64,000 bases of DNA from Euphorbia lathyris (Eukaryota > Streptophyta > Magnoliopsida > Malpighiales > Euphorbiaceae), in the NCBI RefSeq assembly GCF_963576675.1, contig NC_088918.1:43867501-43931500 (forward strand), written 5' to 3'. The position numbers and the translations under genes are program-made. This document shows, piece after piece, positions 10,501 to 22,340 of this stretch. Every line of letters begins with the position of its first letter. Position 1 is the first letter of the stretch. The notes below the pieces were generated by a model. The model worked only from the letters and a program-made list of their open reading frames with translations, made no database searches and was not told where the DNA came from.

Positions 10501-12864
10501 GTTATTGAAGAGATCGTACATGAGCTCTATGGGCATGGCCTTCATGTTATCGACATATTATATAGAGTTTTATAGTATAGCTTAGCCCTATTTATATGCT
10601 TTTCTCGTTGTTTTCCTCTTATTTATAGCATCGTTTGCCTTATCTTGGTCTGATAAGAGTTTCAAATTATTTCAAGTACAATTGAGCCTTGAAAGGAGTG
10701 AAAGGGACTCAAACAGAAAAGGCAACTCGGTGAGCTACATAAGTAATTCGGCAAGCTGCAATACTAACTCGATGAGGAGTAGTGGTTGAGAGTCAACCAA
10801 TAATAGAGAAGTCAACCTTCGAAAGTCGTGAAAAACTCAGATAGCTCGGCGAGCTACGACATGAGTATGAATTGATTCCTATCTAAACTCTGAGATCTGA
10901 TGTTATCCAACTTAATCCACTCTAATATGATCAGAAAAATGCTATAAGACCTAATAAGACTAGAGGATGACCAAGAACATTACAACTAGGGGTTTTCTTC
11001 ATTGTGATAGTATTAATTTAGTTACCTAGCTTACTTTATAATTAAATTATACTTTTGTCTACATTCTGTTTTAGTTTATATTTCGTTTTTCATTAGTTCT
11101 ATTGAAGTTAATTCATTCCATTCATCAAGAAGATAAACCTTGGTTTGTCTTTCATCCCTATTTATTCAATTTATAGTGTTATATTCAAGTTTCTCTTCAT
11201 CTTAACTCTATCTCATCTTATAACTTTGAATTAACAACCTGACTTGATAAACATAGGTTCGACATCAGTCCATATTAACATGCCTTTGTGTTTTAGTTCA
11301 AACATGAGCTAAACCACCTTAGGCTAGGATGGCGGTGAACCGTGTTTGATGAGTATGGGTCGTTAATTAGTGTATATGTTGTGTTGTAGGAAGTATACCT
11401 TAATCAAGCAATTAGTAAGAGAGGTTAAATTGTGAAACCTAATCAAATAAGCAGTTCAACTGAGTAATTTAACTATTTCTATACCTTAAGAGTTCGTATC
11501 TCTCTCTCTACCTAATTAAATTATGGTCTGTTATTTTTACATGTCTTGTTGTTCTGCTGATATGGTGTTCTTACTCCCTACCTTCAAGCATTGGGGACAA
11601 TGCTTCGAATAAGTTGAGGGTAGGAACACCGTGTCTTAGCATCTGCATAGTTGTTCTGCAATCTCCATCATTATTTGAAGCTGTTCACAAACCATTTCAT
11701 ACATATGCCTTTGTTTGTCTTTAACCTCACTTCTAAAAAAACAAAGCACAAAGACCCAACCACCTTGTGCAATTCATCCACACTAAACATATGTTTTATT
11801 AATCTCAACTTGTTATAGGCTATTATATCATGCAAATATGTTCTTGATTAAATTGTTAAAATTGTGTTAGATCAATTTCCTGTTGAAACTTACTAAGCTT
11901 GTGTCTCTCCCAACGGGAATCTTAATGCATGTTGCAAACAACCTGTGAGATTTGAGCCTTTAACATATTTGTTCTTATTAATTGAGTGGGCCTTGCATGT
12001 GGTTAATCTAGATAGGTTTTGCCCTGGTAGCCTTAGTAAAGTGTTTATAGCTCATGGCATGAGATGATGAAGGTATAAGACCAACTGTGCTTAACTGTTG
12101 AACACTTGTTCACAAAGACATTCACCTTGGAAGGGGGACACTAAACCTAACCTGACTTTTCACTTTAACTGAATTGTACCCCTTTAGTCAAACCATTCAT
12201 TGAAAACCCACACAATCAACATTGAGGATTTGTAATGAGAAATACCTCAAAAGCTTAAGAAAGGATAAACAGTTGTGTCCTACATTCCTTTAGGGGAACA
12301 ATCCAATCCAATATGTTTTCTAAAAAAAAGAACACATGTTCATTCCCCTGATATGCACAAATTCATTGGGCACAACTATCTAACAAAAACAGCCTATTCT
12401 CCAACCTACTCAACAACTACCTTACATTTTGGGATTAACTACTTAAACCTTACACCAAGGCAACTTATTGTGTCAAACTCTGTCGTTATCTTTTTTCTAT
12501 CATGCCTTATGAGTTATGGGCTATCTTGCTTAGATTGGTTTGCAAAGCCACATTCTGGTTTTCTACATGCATAGCTATTCAGTGACTTAAACACCTTAAT
12601 TTGAACACCAAACACCGAGGGGACAGTGAGCGTAGCAGATGTAACATTGAGAGATTCCAACACGGTCAATAAGGGAGAAATATATGTTTGTCTTGTGTCA
12701 ACTTATATTTTGTCGATCTTCATGCTTTTAGCTATTTATCAATGAGTGTTTTTTCATGTGCCTAGATGTTTGATTTATTACTATTACTGCATGTTTTCCT
12801 TCACTTTTCCCTGTTTCTTTTTGTGTTGCTTAAGGACAAGCAAAAGGCTAAGTTGGGGGTAATT
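10501..12864 (+). other. Non-coding LTR-retrotransposon debris
   Basis: No intact frame. Around 10547 a segment starting TGTTATCGACATATT, containing 'aactcggtgagctac' and 'gctcggcgagctacg' words, looks like part of another LTR. Near 11585 the phrase 'cattggggacaatgc' and near 12833 'aaggacaagcaaaaggctaa' are typical of the 3' non-coding region of plant gypsy elements, just upstream of the LTR that starts at 12865. Confidence 0.4.
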
Positions 12865-13969
12865 TGATACGAACAAGATGGACAAGATTGTGAGGCAGTA
12901 CTTTCATAGAAAATCTCCTTTGTCTAAGTTTTCATCCTTTAATGGAAGAAACATCCTAAAATACCAGTTCACCAAGGATTCCTTTCGAACAACTACAAAG
13001 AAGGACAGAACAACTTGATTTAGGCAGAAATGGGTTTCTTAGGCGGGTTCATGGATTTACACCTGGGTCATAGGCAGAGAGAGAAAGAAGAGACGAGGTG
13101 GATGACAGCAAATCTCCACTTACAAGAATTGAATGGCTAAGATTTAATCCTTTGTGTACTGAATAGTTGTTTGGCAATTTTGCCCCTGTAATTAGGTTAT
13201 TTTTTGTTTTAGTATTTAAGGGATATTTTTTGGTTGGAGGAAGGCATCTAATCTTCTAGCCACCAAAGTAATTACAAAAGTTAAAGCTCCTATCTTTAGG
13301 GAGCATATTTTATATGTCAATGAGTGAATAGCCTATGGTCTAGCCAGCCTTAAATGGTGATTGTAAGTACTTTAGGTCATTAATGAAGTATGTTTTCTAA
13401 GTATGGTTATGAATAGGGCTCGTAGATGCATTAAAAATGATCAATCTATGTAACAGCAACAAGAGATGACACGAGAGTGCTCTCAAGTTGTTGAAATACA
13501 TATTTGCATGTGTTGATAGGGATGGAGTCGCGAATAGCCACGCATTAGAGTTCTCCTTAGTGAGATGCTTTCTAGAACGTAATGTTTGGGCGTAAATGAT
13601 ACAAGGAGACTTGGTTGTTCATGTTCATAGAATATTTGGAATATGGGAGACCCGACCTTAGTGATTTTAAGGAGAAAGATACCTAAACCATAACTTTTAG
13701 ACATGCTTATATTATGTGAACAACTGTGCGAAGCAATTGCCTATTCTGATATGTGCTAGGCATGTGCCTTTATAAATCTGATTCAAACACTTTATCATTA
13801 TGCTGATTTATATTTTTAAATCAACTTCAACCAACAACTTCCATTTAATGACATTTAGTTGTTAAGGTAACATTTCACTGAGTTTATTACTCAGTCCCTG
13901 TGGAAATGATACTCGGTTTTACCAAAACTATATCTGACCTAGTACACTTGCTAGCATCCATATCTAACA
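12865..13969 (+). repeat. LTR of a gypsy-type element
   Basis: About 1.1 kb. It begins TGATACG right after a G-rich tract ('taagttgggggtaattt') and ends near 13969 (TATCTAACA), after the 'ccctgtggaaatgatactcgg ... gtacacttgctag' phrase seen at the 3' end of many plant gypsy LTRs. A 'tatttaaggg' box near 13213 could be the core promoter. The 3' boundary is approximate and no partner LTR was found. Confidence 0.5.
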
Positions 13970-15099
13970 TACCAAGCGCCCTCTTAGTAGTCTTCCAAAA
14001 AATACAGAGCCAAATCCAAAGGAGTAAGTCAATGTTATATCTTTTCGAAGTGGCAAACATGTAAGTGAGTCTAAGGAGGTAACTCGTCGAGCTGATGAGG
14101 CGGCTCGATGAGCTACACCCCCAACTTCACCAGAAGTAGCTCCCGAGGCCTGGGTAAGTACCTCTGATATCTCGCAGAATTTCCTTCACCGGAATACTTC
14201 CCTGTGAGGCACCGTTGGGTTCGGTCGGGGACACTCCGATGCTTAAATCAGTAAAGATTCTTGAGAAAATTACTATAAACACGAAGTAATGATTTAGAAA
14301 GTGTACCTTGAATACCTCGTAGTAGGGGGATTTATACTTAAATTCCATAACCACCAAAGTAGTCCTTCATTAAATGCCCTTTAATGTGATTTAATGCTAC
14401 ATTTTTTATTTCTGGTCGTTAATGCCTTTAAGGAACCAATTAATGCTATTAATTATAGTGGTTTCTTTAATAACGGCTTGGTGACACTATGAGTGGATTT
14501 ACCTTGGATGGCATGTCTATATCAGCCTGGCAGACGTGGATTCTTTATGACGAATGGTTTTTACAAGACGTGTCCACGTGGCAAGGATTTCATGGCATAT
14601 GGCTTCTGACATACACCTTTGCCTTGACCTGGCGGATCTCATTTGGTGGCAGATCATTTGTTCACCAATTGATCATTCTATTTGCAGATACCTATGGTTT
14701 TGCCCCAATGATAACTTTTAGATGTTATCAGAAGCCCCCCCTAAAAGTATCAATTAAGTCCTTTAAGGATTTTCGTCTTCCACGCGTTCTGGGAACATTT
14801 ATTGCCTCTGACGGGCGTGCTGTTCCATACCATTGGGATGGAAACAGGTGGCACCCTGCAGCACAAATCCTCGCATGCCGTTTTCACCTACCTTATAAAG
14901 TCAATTTTTTCAACCTTTATGGGTTTTTTACTTTTGCCTCTCTTACTCTCTGCATTTCGTCTTCCTCAACTTCTTTGCCAAGTTCTTCGAGTGCATGGGA
15001 CTTTGTTTTCTTCCTACTTCTTCTTAATTCTTCATGTAAGTGTGCTTTTCTGGTTTCTGACTGTTTGTTTTCATCTCTTTCTTCCTCCTTTTATTTATC
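13970..15099 (+). other. Non-coding, probable leader of the gypsy-type gag pseudogene
   Basis: Contains 'gtaactcgtcgagctgatgaggcggctcgatgagctac', related in style to words near 10730-10850, so part is probably LTR. A 204-codon open frame (14489-15103) and an overlapping 114-codon frame show low-complexity hydrophobic translations without recognisable motifs. They are not called genes. Confidence 0.35.
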
Positions 15100-16191
15100 A
15101 TGAGTTCCGTTTTTACATCTTCGGAGAGAACTATAGGCTTAGATGAAATCGATACCACTCGAAAACCTCTTTAGGTGTCTCTCCCTATTGTAACTTCGGT
15201 TGCCACGACTGAGGCACCAAATCCTTTGTCTGGGGAAGAAGCCAGTTCTTCGTCCCCTAAGAAAAAAAGGGAGAAAGATCCAAAAATGGAAATAACCCCG
15301 TCTAGGGTAGATCTTGCCCTTTTGATTGTCTTGAAGTCTTTGTATCCCTAGCTATGGGTGGCTGAATGCCTAATCCCTAGACCCTTTTATCGACCCGCCA
15401 TGCCTCCTAAAGGCTATTTTGCGGTGTATCAGAGCCATGTTGAGAGGGGGTTCACATTCTCAGTTCCTAAGGTAATTGGGGATGTCCTGGATTTCTTTAG
15501 CGTATCGATTTGCCAGTTGCATCTTAATAGATGGTTGGACCTTGTACTAGATTCGTACTTGGCAACGAATCTAGGAGTGGTTTTAAGCCCAAGAGTCTTT
15601 CGGTCCCTTCACACAATGTCCAAACATGGGGCAGAGGACCAAATAACCTTTTCTAAGTTGAAAGGCTACTCGCCTTTCCACAGTAAGATGTCAAACGTCC
15701 ACAACTAGGGATGTAAATTCTTCTTTGTGAAGTTGGCGGACAGTTTATCCTTAGGATTTCCAACATCCTGGAATTACAATCCTAAGGATCAAGCGAGTAG
15801 AGGTTTCATTCGTAACTCGGTGGAGGAAAATGCTTTGAAGCTGCTGAAGTCAATTAAGCATAATTTTTGGGCGTACACTGAAGCCCTTGAACTCATGAAA
15901 GTGGGCGAGCCTTTAGTGGGGATCCGCAATGGGGAGATCGACTATAACTCTTATAATGACTTTTACGAAGGTATTTTGTTTTCTTTGTTCCAGATATTTT
16001 CTTTTTATCCACTTGACAGGGGGAGAACTAACGCGTTTGATGTGATTAGGAAGAAACAGAAGGCTTTGGACGCCTAGGAGAATGGGGATGATTCCTTGAG
16101 TAAGCAAGAAGGAAAGCGTCCTACTGCTTAGTTAGAGGTCATTCCCTCCACTAAAAAATACAAGATGGATGAGCATAAACCCTTACAATAG
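15100..16191 (+). pseudogene. Putative gypsy-type transposon gag-like protein with six amber stops
   Basis: One frame starting at the ATG at 15100 runs without frameshift to at least 16191, broken only by TAG codons at 15172, 15349, 15706, 16075, 16129 and 16189. The translation fits the plant 'putative gypsy type transposon' family (PF04195-like). A Ser-rich, basic N-terminus (SSSSPKKKREKDPK) is followed by 'LLIVLKSLYP', 'FTFSVPKVIGDVLDFFSVS', 'RWLDLVLDSYLATNLGV', 'VFRSLHTM', and, after the third stop, 'KFFFVKLADSLSLGFPTSWNY'. This is the N-terminal part of the gag region of certain Tat-like elements; function unknown. The exclusive use of TAG suggests decay by CAG-to-TAG change. Confidence 0.65.
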
Positions 16192-17052
16192 ATGCAAAGG
16201 CTCTGTAAAGTACCTTCATTTACACTTAACACTCATATATCTATCTATCTCTCTTGCTATTCACTTATAACCGAAGTGAACATAAGAGCTTCTAAAGTTT
16301 TCTAAGCAATTGATAAGTTTGTCCTTACTCAGAATATAATGAAAGAACTATGAGCTATTACACGAATGAATATAGTAAATGTGTATAAGCTCTTGCTATG
16401 CCTTTTGGGACTTCAAAGATAATTCTCTCTAGATTTCATCGTTGATGATCAAGTCCAAAATGAGCAAGTGATGGGGCTTTTATAGTGACACTTTAAGGCA
16501 GGTCATTTCAAAATTCAAAATAACCGTTAGAGGGAAATGACTCTCTTTTTTCGCTTTCATCCTCAGTAGCCAGTGTACACAGCCAATCATTGATCTTCTC
16601 TTTTCCATTGCGTCCAAGAGACACGACACTTCTGGGTCTTGACAGAAGCTGTCTGACTATATAACCAAATAAGGTAAAGATTCCAAGTTGACCATGTGAC
16701 AAGCTGTATGTTCCTTGTACTTCTTTCCTTATATAGAGGCACAATTTCAGTGGTCTAGAGTCAACATTGATCTTGTCTTCTATGCCTTGATCTCATTCTT
16801 CCGGAACAAGTCTTCTTTGTGGCATGGCTTCTACTTCTAGATCCTTCTAGCTATTAAGCTGAAATTGATCCTTGGGCCTTTGATCCAAGTTCAAGGCCTT
16901 TGTGTGTATTCCTTTCTTATTCACATTTAATCAACATACACTTAACAAACACATTAGTCCAAATAAATCAACATTTAATTCTAATGTTTTACTAAGTATG
17001 GGATTATTAATTTCTTATAATATTTTTGTCATAATCAAAATTAGTCTGGAAA
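16192..17052 (-). repeat. Probable copia-type LTR fragment
   Basis: Non-coding. The right end ('ttttgtcataatcaaaatta') resembles, on the minus strand, the beginning of SIRE-type copia LTRs. TATATA-like boxes on the minus strand lie near 16730 and 16660. The left boundary is not clear. It abuts and truncates the Helitron coding region. Confidence 0.3.
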
Positions 17053-17980
17053 TTGTGTTTCAACAAATTTGTGGTGCCATGCAATAGTCAGTTGTTACTA
17101 AAGTTTAATGCTCATATCAATGTCGAATGGTGCAACCAACATAAGGCAATCAAATGTTTGTTTAAGTATATAAACAAAGACAATGATAAGATAACTACTA
17201 TTTTTTATCAGAAAAAGGGAAATAGTGATAATGAAGACACAGAGGACGAAGTTAAAATGTATTATGATTGTAGATATATTTCTCATTGTGAGGCAGCTTA
17301 GAGAATATTTGCATTTCCAATTAATTACTGTGAACATGCTGTGGAAAGACTTACATTTCATTTTCCAAACCAACAAAGTATCATATTTCATGATGATGAT
17401 CCGATTGAGGATGTTGTAAAAAAGGGTGGGGAAGTACAAACTATGTTTTTACAATGGATGAAAGCAAATAAGGAATACCCAGAAGCAAAACAATTAACTT
17501 ATGTTGAGTTTCCAAATAACTTTGTTTGGAAAGTAGTTGAATTAACCGATCAAACTTCCATCACAGTAAAAAAGGTCAAGAAATGGTGTCTTAGACAACG
17601 CGGACTGAGTGTAGGTAGAATATTTTACGTCTATCCTGGGGCAGGAGAATTATTCTATCTAAGAATATTATTGAATATTGTAAAGGGGCCAACCAAATAT
17701 GATGACATTAAGACTGTGAATGGTGTTTTATACCCTACTTTTAAAGAGGTGTGCTTTGCATTGGGTTTACTTGATGATGATAAAAAAAGTACACATATGC
17801 AATAAAAGAAGCATCTTTTTGGGGAACATGTCATTCTCTCCACTTATTGTTTGCTTCTTTGCTATTTTCTAATTGCATCCCAAGGCTTGAAATAGTTTGG
17901 AATCAAACATGGCAACGTCTTTTTGATGACATTCTACATTGTCAACGAAATCTCCTTAATAATTAATGTGATACATTTTA
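17053..17980 (+). pseudogene. Helitron Rep-helicase polyprotein, middle part
   Basis: Frames show 'LLLKFNAHINVEWCNQ' then 'KCLFKYINKDND', a block typical of the region after the Rep catalytic motifs in plant Helitrons. They continue through 'RIFAFPINYCEHAVERLTFHFPNQQ' and 'LTYVEFPNNFVWK' to 'GELFYLRILLNIVKGPTKYDDIKTV' and 'FKEVCFALGLLDDDK'. At least one frameshift lies near 17300 and a stop at 17803. Rep nicks DNA during rolling-circle transposition. The HUH nuclease motif is upstream and missing. An AT-rich gap (17960-18090) may be an intron or decay. Confidence 0.7.
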
Positions 17981-18089
17981 GACTACATTTAATTGAAGAA
18001 AATATATACATAATATAATCGTACAACTAAATAGTGTAAAAGTAGAATAGTTACTAATATTTCATATTTATTTTTATATATTTACTGAT

Positions 18090-19017
18090 GAACGATGCGC
18101 AATTGAAGATCTCACGCTTTTTGAGATAGAGAAAATCTTGAATAGAAATGGAAGAAGCTTGAGGGATTACCCTACATTACCATTCTCAGATGTAGATCTT
18201 ATCTATGAAGGAAGCAACCGTCTCATTTAAGATGAACTTTGTTACGATAGACGGTCTTTGGCAGAAGAAAGTCAAAATCTTATGTTGTTATTGAACGATG
18301 ATCAAAGAATGGTTTTCCAAATAATCACCGATGCAATATGAAAGAAAGGTGGTGGGTTTTTTTTTGTTTATGAATATGGAGGTACTGGGAAGACATTCAT
18401 ATGAAGAACTATTTCATCTGTTTTAAGATCTAAAGGTGATATTGTGCTCATAGTATTGTCAAGCGGAATAGCTTCTCTTCTTATGCCTGGTGGCGGAACT
18501 GCACATTCAAGGTTTGGTATACCCATTGTTATAAATGAAGATTCAACTTGCAACATCAAGCAAGGAAGTCCTTTGGCTGAGCTAATTATTAGAGCACAAC
18601 TTATTATATGGGATGAGGTGCCAATGGTACATAAACATTGTTTTGAAGCTTTTGACAAAACTTTACTAGATATCATACAGTTTCATAACAACAATAGCAT
18701 GAATTTGCCATTTGGGGGAAATGTGGTTGTTTTTGGTGGAGACTTCAGACAAATATTGCTTGTCATTCCAAAAGGCAGTAGACAAAATATAATATCTGCT
18801 ACTATAAATTCTTTTTATTCATGGAAATACTGTAAAGTGCTTAAGCTAACGAAAAACATGCGACTTCAATCTGAGAACACACTTAATGATATAGAAGAGT
18901 TGAGATGGTTTTCTGAATGGATTTTAAGCATTGGGAATGGAACCATTGGTGAGCCAAATGATGGTGAAGTTACATTTTGCATACCTAAAGATTTGCTCAT
19001 TAAAGATACAGGGGATC
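18090..19017 (+). pseudogene. Helitron PIF1-like helicase, N-terminal half
   Basis: The ATP-binding loop is visible as YGGTGKTF (about 18377-18400), followed by 'LRSKGDIVLIVLSSGIASLL' and GG(G/R)TAHSRF. The Walker B is 'LIIWDEVPM' (about 18600), then 'FGGDFRQILLVIPKG' (motif III) and 'LKLTKNMRL' (motif IV). Stops at about 18228 (TAA), 18338 (TGA) and 18401 (TGA) break the front. From 18444 the frame is open for over 190 codons. It runs straight into the LTR at 19018; codons after that (to 19088) are LTR sequence, not helicase. The helicase would unwind DNA during transposition; this copy is dead. Confidence 0.75.
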
Positions 19018-20857
19018 TGATGCGTGTTTTACGTATACGTGCATGTGAAGGCAAGTGTACCTTAGTTGTGTATCAAGTAATAAAGTGAAAGTAGAGTATC
19101 GTTCCCACGAGGATGGTGATTATAAGTACTAATCTTTTTGCTCACTAACTATTATTTAAACAATCAGAAGGTAGAGTTTGATGGACAACCAAGCTAAGAC
19201 TTAAGCAAGAAGTGAGATGAAAATTGTACAAAATTAAATGAGAAATTACTTATAATGAAAGAAACTAAGGCTTCTATCTTCACTTAACCTCTTTGCTTGG
19301 TAATAACACTTAACCCCTTTTAAGTTGCTTTATCCTTTTTAAGATGACGATTTTTCTTATTAACTAATAGATTCTCGAGATTGGTTCTAAACTCTCGATT
19401 AATTATTTTCCCTTGGTCCGGCTCAAGTAATTAATCTAGAGAAGCATTAAGTTTTATTAATCTAAACCTTTTTAACCTACTTTACCTTGGTCCGGCTAAA
19501 ATGATTACTTAAGATTCAAGAAAAACCACTCGAGTAATTAGTTCTAAACTTTCGATTAATTACTTTCCCTTGGTCCGACTCAAGTAATTAATCAAAAGAA
19601 GCATTAAGTTTTCTTAGTTCCAAACCTTCGATTTATTACTTTCCCTTGGTCCGGCTCAAGTAATAAATCTAAGATTTGTAAATAAGATTCATGAAAAACC
19701 TTGGAAAACCAATAAGCCACACTAAATGGTCATTAGGTCCAATTTATGAATTTTGATTAATCAATTTAATCACGATCAATATAAACGATTAATTATATTC
19801 AAGTAGGAAGTTGGCCAATCTCCTACAAGAATTAAGAAACATAAGTTAGTTCTAAAAAAGGATAAACATAGCTTAAATAGGTTAAACGTAATTACTACAT
19901 AATTATGATTAAGATCCACTGTTACCTTAGTTAAGGGGGTTTTAGCCCATGATTAGATTAAAACACACATAGAAAGATAGATAATGAAGTTCATAGTAAT
20001 AAAAGAAATTAAAGTTTAGAAGAAACCGTAATGACGATTGCTGAACGAACTTCTTCGGTAACTTGAAACTTACTTTTATTGGATGAACTTTTGCACAAAC
20101 AACACTTTAAGAACAATAACAACAATTACAACAACACAAACAACTGATTTTGAAGAAAAAAATCAGCAAAATAACATTATAGAGGGAGGAATTAAGCCTA
20201 AGCTTGGTGTGTCTTCAAATGGCTCCCAATGTCTCCTTTTATAGTAAAATGGCACACATAATTCCAAAGACCAAGTCTCCTTATGGCCTCCCACTTCCTA
20301 ATCTTCTGAATTCAGCCTTTAAGAGAGGGTGGTGGAAGACTTTGACAATTTAGGAGTTGAAATGTGTAAAGGTGGGAAAGGAATCATAGGCTTCAACATG
20401 TTTATCAACTTTGGATAATTTTTTAGTCCCGATACACTTCGAGTTTGGAGATGATTATTATTAGTCATTTATCATCTTTCTCTTAGCTTTCCAACACATT
20501 TTGAATCGCCTCAATCCGAGTCCGTATGAGGGAGATGCGATGAAAATACGAAAATGTGTCAAATTTGTCCTAGTGTGAACAAAGAGACTTTATTTCTGCC
20601 AGCTCCATCTCGACGAGATGCATGCTGAATGTCACTAAAAATCCTTTTTATGGTCTCTTTTACTCCCGAGTTGTCACCTTAAGCCCCGACTTGGTTATTT
20701 GTGCCGAAAACCTTGCGAAAGTGCCTAAAAAACACACAAAGTGGCTTAAATACATAAAATGAACAAAATATACAAAAACCAATATTAAAATTTATTACAA
20801 AGGTACAAAATAACTAGTAATTAAATACTAAAAATGCTATAAATTACGACAATAACA
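19018..20857 (-). repeat. Solo LTR inserted in the Helitron
   Basis: Length 1840 bp, TG...CA ends. On the minus strand it starts TGTTATTGTCG and ends ACGCATCA. The flanks GGATC (19013-19017) and AGATC (20858-20862) form a near-perfect 5-bp duplication. It has no coding region. Its minus strand carries 'gacaaatttgacacattttcg' and 'ggaaagctaagagaaagatg' words shared with the solo LTR at 44257-46119, so both belong to related gypsy families. A short diverged tandem array lies at 19370-19680 ('cccttggtccggctcaagtaat', three or four copies). Solo LTRs arise by recombination between the two LTRs of a full element. Confidence 0.75.
19370..19680. repeat. Diverged tandem repeats inside solo LTR
   Basis: The phrase 'ttccCTTGGTCCGGCTcaagtaatTAATC' recurs near 19411, 19487, 19569 and 19643 with 'ttctaaactctcgattaatt' between copies, a unit of about 75-80 bp. 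Confidence 0.55.
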
Positions 20858-21540
20858 AGATCCAATTGGAGCAATTGTCCAAAGCACATATCCAAGTTTG
20901 TTGGAGAATAGCGTCGATCCAAAGTACTTGCAAGAACGTGCAATTCTTGCCCCAACATTGGATGTTGTAAATAGAGTCAATGAATACACGTTGTCTGCTT
21001 GGACAGGTGATGAAATATGCTATTTAAGTTCAGATACTATTTGTCAAGTTGAAAATGCTTCATCAAGCCAGGATGATGTCTACACTCCAGAATTTCTAAA
21101 TAGTATAAAATCATCTGGCTTGCCGAATCACAAGTTGAAATTGAAAATTAGAATATCTATCATGCTACTTCGTAATATATCAAACTTCAGGCTTATGTAA
21201 TGACATGCGTTTAGTGGTAACTCAATTAGGAAAACATGTCATTGAATCAAGGAAAATTATGGATTGTAATATTGGACAAAAAGTTTTTATTGCTCGACTT
21301 GCTTTGACTCCCTCAAATATAAAATTACCATTCAGATTTCAACAGAGACAATATCCTTTGGTTGTTCGCTTTGCCATGACAATAAATAAAAGTCAAGCTC
21401 AATCGCTTGCACATGTTGGATAATATCTCCCTCGATCAGTTTTTAACTATGGTCAAATGTATGCGGTCGTTTCTTGAAAATCCTTATTTGTGACGAGGAA
21501 AATGAAACAAAAAATTATGCTCAAAATAAAAGTTTTTAAT
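20858..21540 (+). pseudogene. Helitron PIF1-like helicase, C-terminal part
   Basis: After the LTR the frame resumes 'DPIGAIVQSTYPSLLENSVDP', then 'YLQERAILAPTLDVVNRVNEYTL' (motif V region), 'PEFLNSIKSSGLPNHKLKLK', and after a frameshift 'MRLVVTQLGKHVIESR' and 'PFRFQQRQYPLVVRFAMTINKSQAQSLAHVG' (motif VI, normally ...FAMTINKSQGQSL). A decayed 'GQMYAVVS' block follows. Stops and shifts occur at about 21200 and 21421. Confidence 0.75.
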
Positions 21541-22054
21541 AATATTAATTAAATCATTCATTATATTAGGTATATGTTTAAATAAATTTATTTCACATTT
21601 TTTAATTTATAAGTATAAATTTATTTGACTTGATAAAATTGTAAATATATATAAAAAAATTCCATGTATTAGGTGAGTCAAAATTTAGTTTAATTAAATA
21701 TGTATAAAAATTTATTAGTGGTAAAAGGTAAATTTTCATCATTTTATATAAAATTATGGACACATGGAATAAGAGCCCATTTGTTTTATATGCCGTTTGC
21801 TGTTTTCTGTTACGGTTTGCTGTTTGAAAATACCGTTTTTTCAAAAAGTAGAGATTCACTGTTTTTATAAAAAGCTTATTTTTAACTAACAAAGGCAAAT
21901 ATGAGGCATTTAACCAAATACCTAAAACACTCATTTTCAAAATGAAAAGACAAACCCGAGATCGAAAAGCAGCAACCAAACACTCCCTAATACATAACTT
22001 AACCTTACAAAAAAAAAGAAAAAACGTATATAACTTAATAATAAATTATTTATT

Positions 22055-22057
<3 letters not shown>
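21541..22057. other. AT-rich intergenic sequence
   Basis: Between the Helitron remnant and the PECT1 promoter. No feature recognised. Confidence 0.4.

Positions 22058-22113
<56 letters not shown>
22058..22113. repeat. (TA)n microsatellite, about 28 units
   Basis: An uninterrupted TA run of about 56 bases, ending some 230 bases before the PECT1 start codon. Overlapping open frames read Tyr-Ile repeats on both strands and are artefacts. Confidence 0.95.
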
Positions 22114-22118
<5 letters not shown>

Positions 22119-22340
22119 CTACAGGTGGTCGAAGAAGCCCTAAAGTTATAAAAAAAGAAATAAGGAGGAAGGAAAAGAGGAGAAGTTTCCAAGAGAAGGC
22201 GACAGGTGTGGAGGAGAAGCCAAAACCGGTGCATTGGTGGGAAAAATGGAATAAAGGCTGATGCATCACCTGTAAAGCAAGAGAGAATATAATAGCGTTA
22301 GGGATTTCAATTTTGGGCGGCAAGTTTAAATCCTCAACCG
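22114..22340 (+). promoter_or_regulatory. PECT1 proximal promoter / 5' UTR
   Basis: Purine-rich sequence between the TA run and the ATG. No canonical TATA box was seen other than the TA microsatellite itself. The start at 22341 is chosen because it gives the expected acidic/hydrophobic N-terminus of plant PECT1. Confidence 0.45.

Larger units (their letters stand above)
17053..21540 (+). mobile_element. Helitron remnant (Rep/PIF1-like helicase), split by a solo LTR
   Basis: Pieces of one Helitron polyprotein in order: a Rep-domain region (17053-17980), the helicase N-terminal part (18090-19017), a 1.84-kb LTR insertion (19018-20857), then the helicase C-terminal part (20858-21540). Both sides of the insertion rejoin in frame at a conserved Gly-Asp-Pro step. 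The terminal 5' TC and 3' CTRR hairpin were not identified, so the element is truncated at least on the left. Confidence 0.75.

Noticed and set aside
12275..12574. 99-codon open frame
   Set aside because: No motif, sits in gypsy 3' non-coding debris.
14489..15146. Open frames of 204 and 114 codons
   Set aside because: Overlapping frames, low-complexity hydrophobic and Ser-rich translation, no recognisable motif; the region is probably LTR or leader.
19018..19088. Apparent C-terminal continuation of the Helitron helicase frame
   Set aside because: These codons are LTR sequence; the real helicase continues at 20858.
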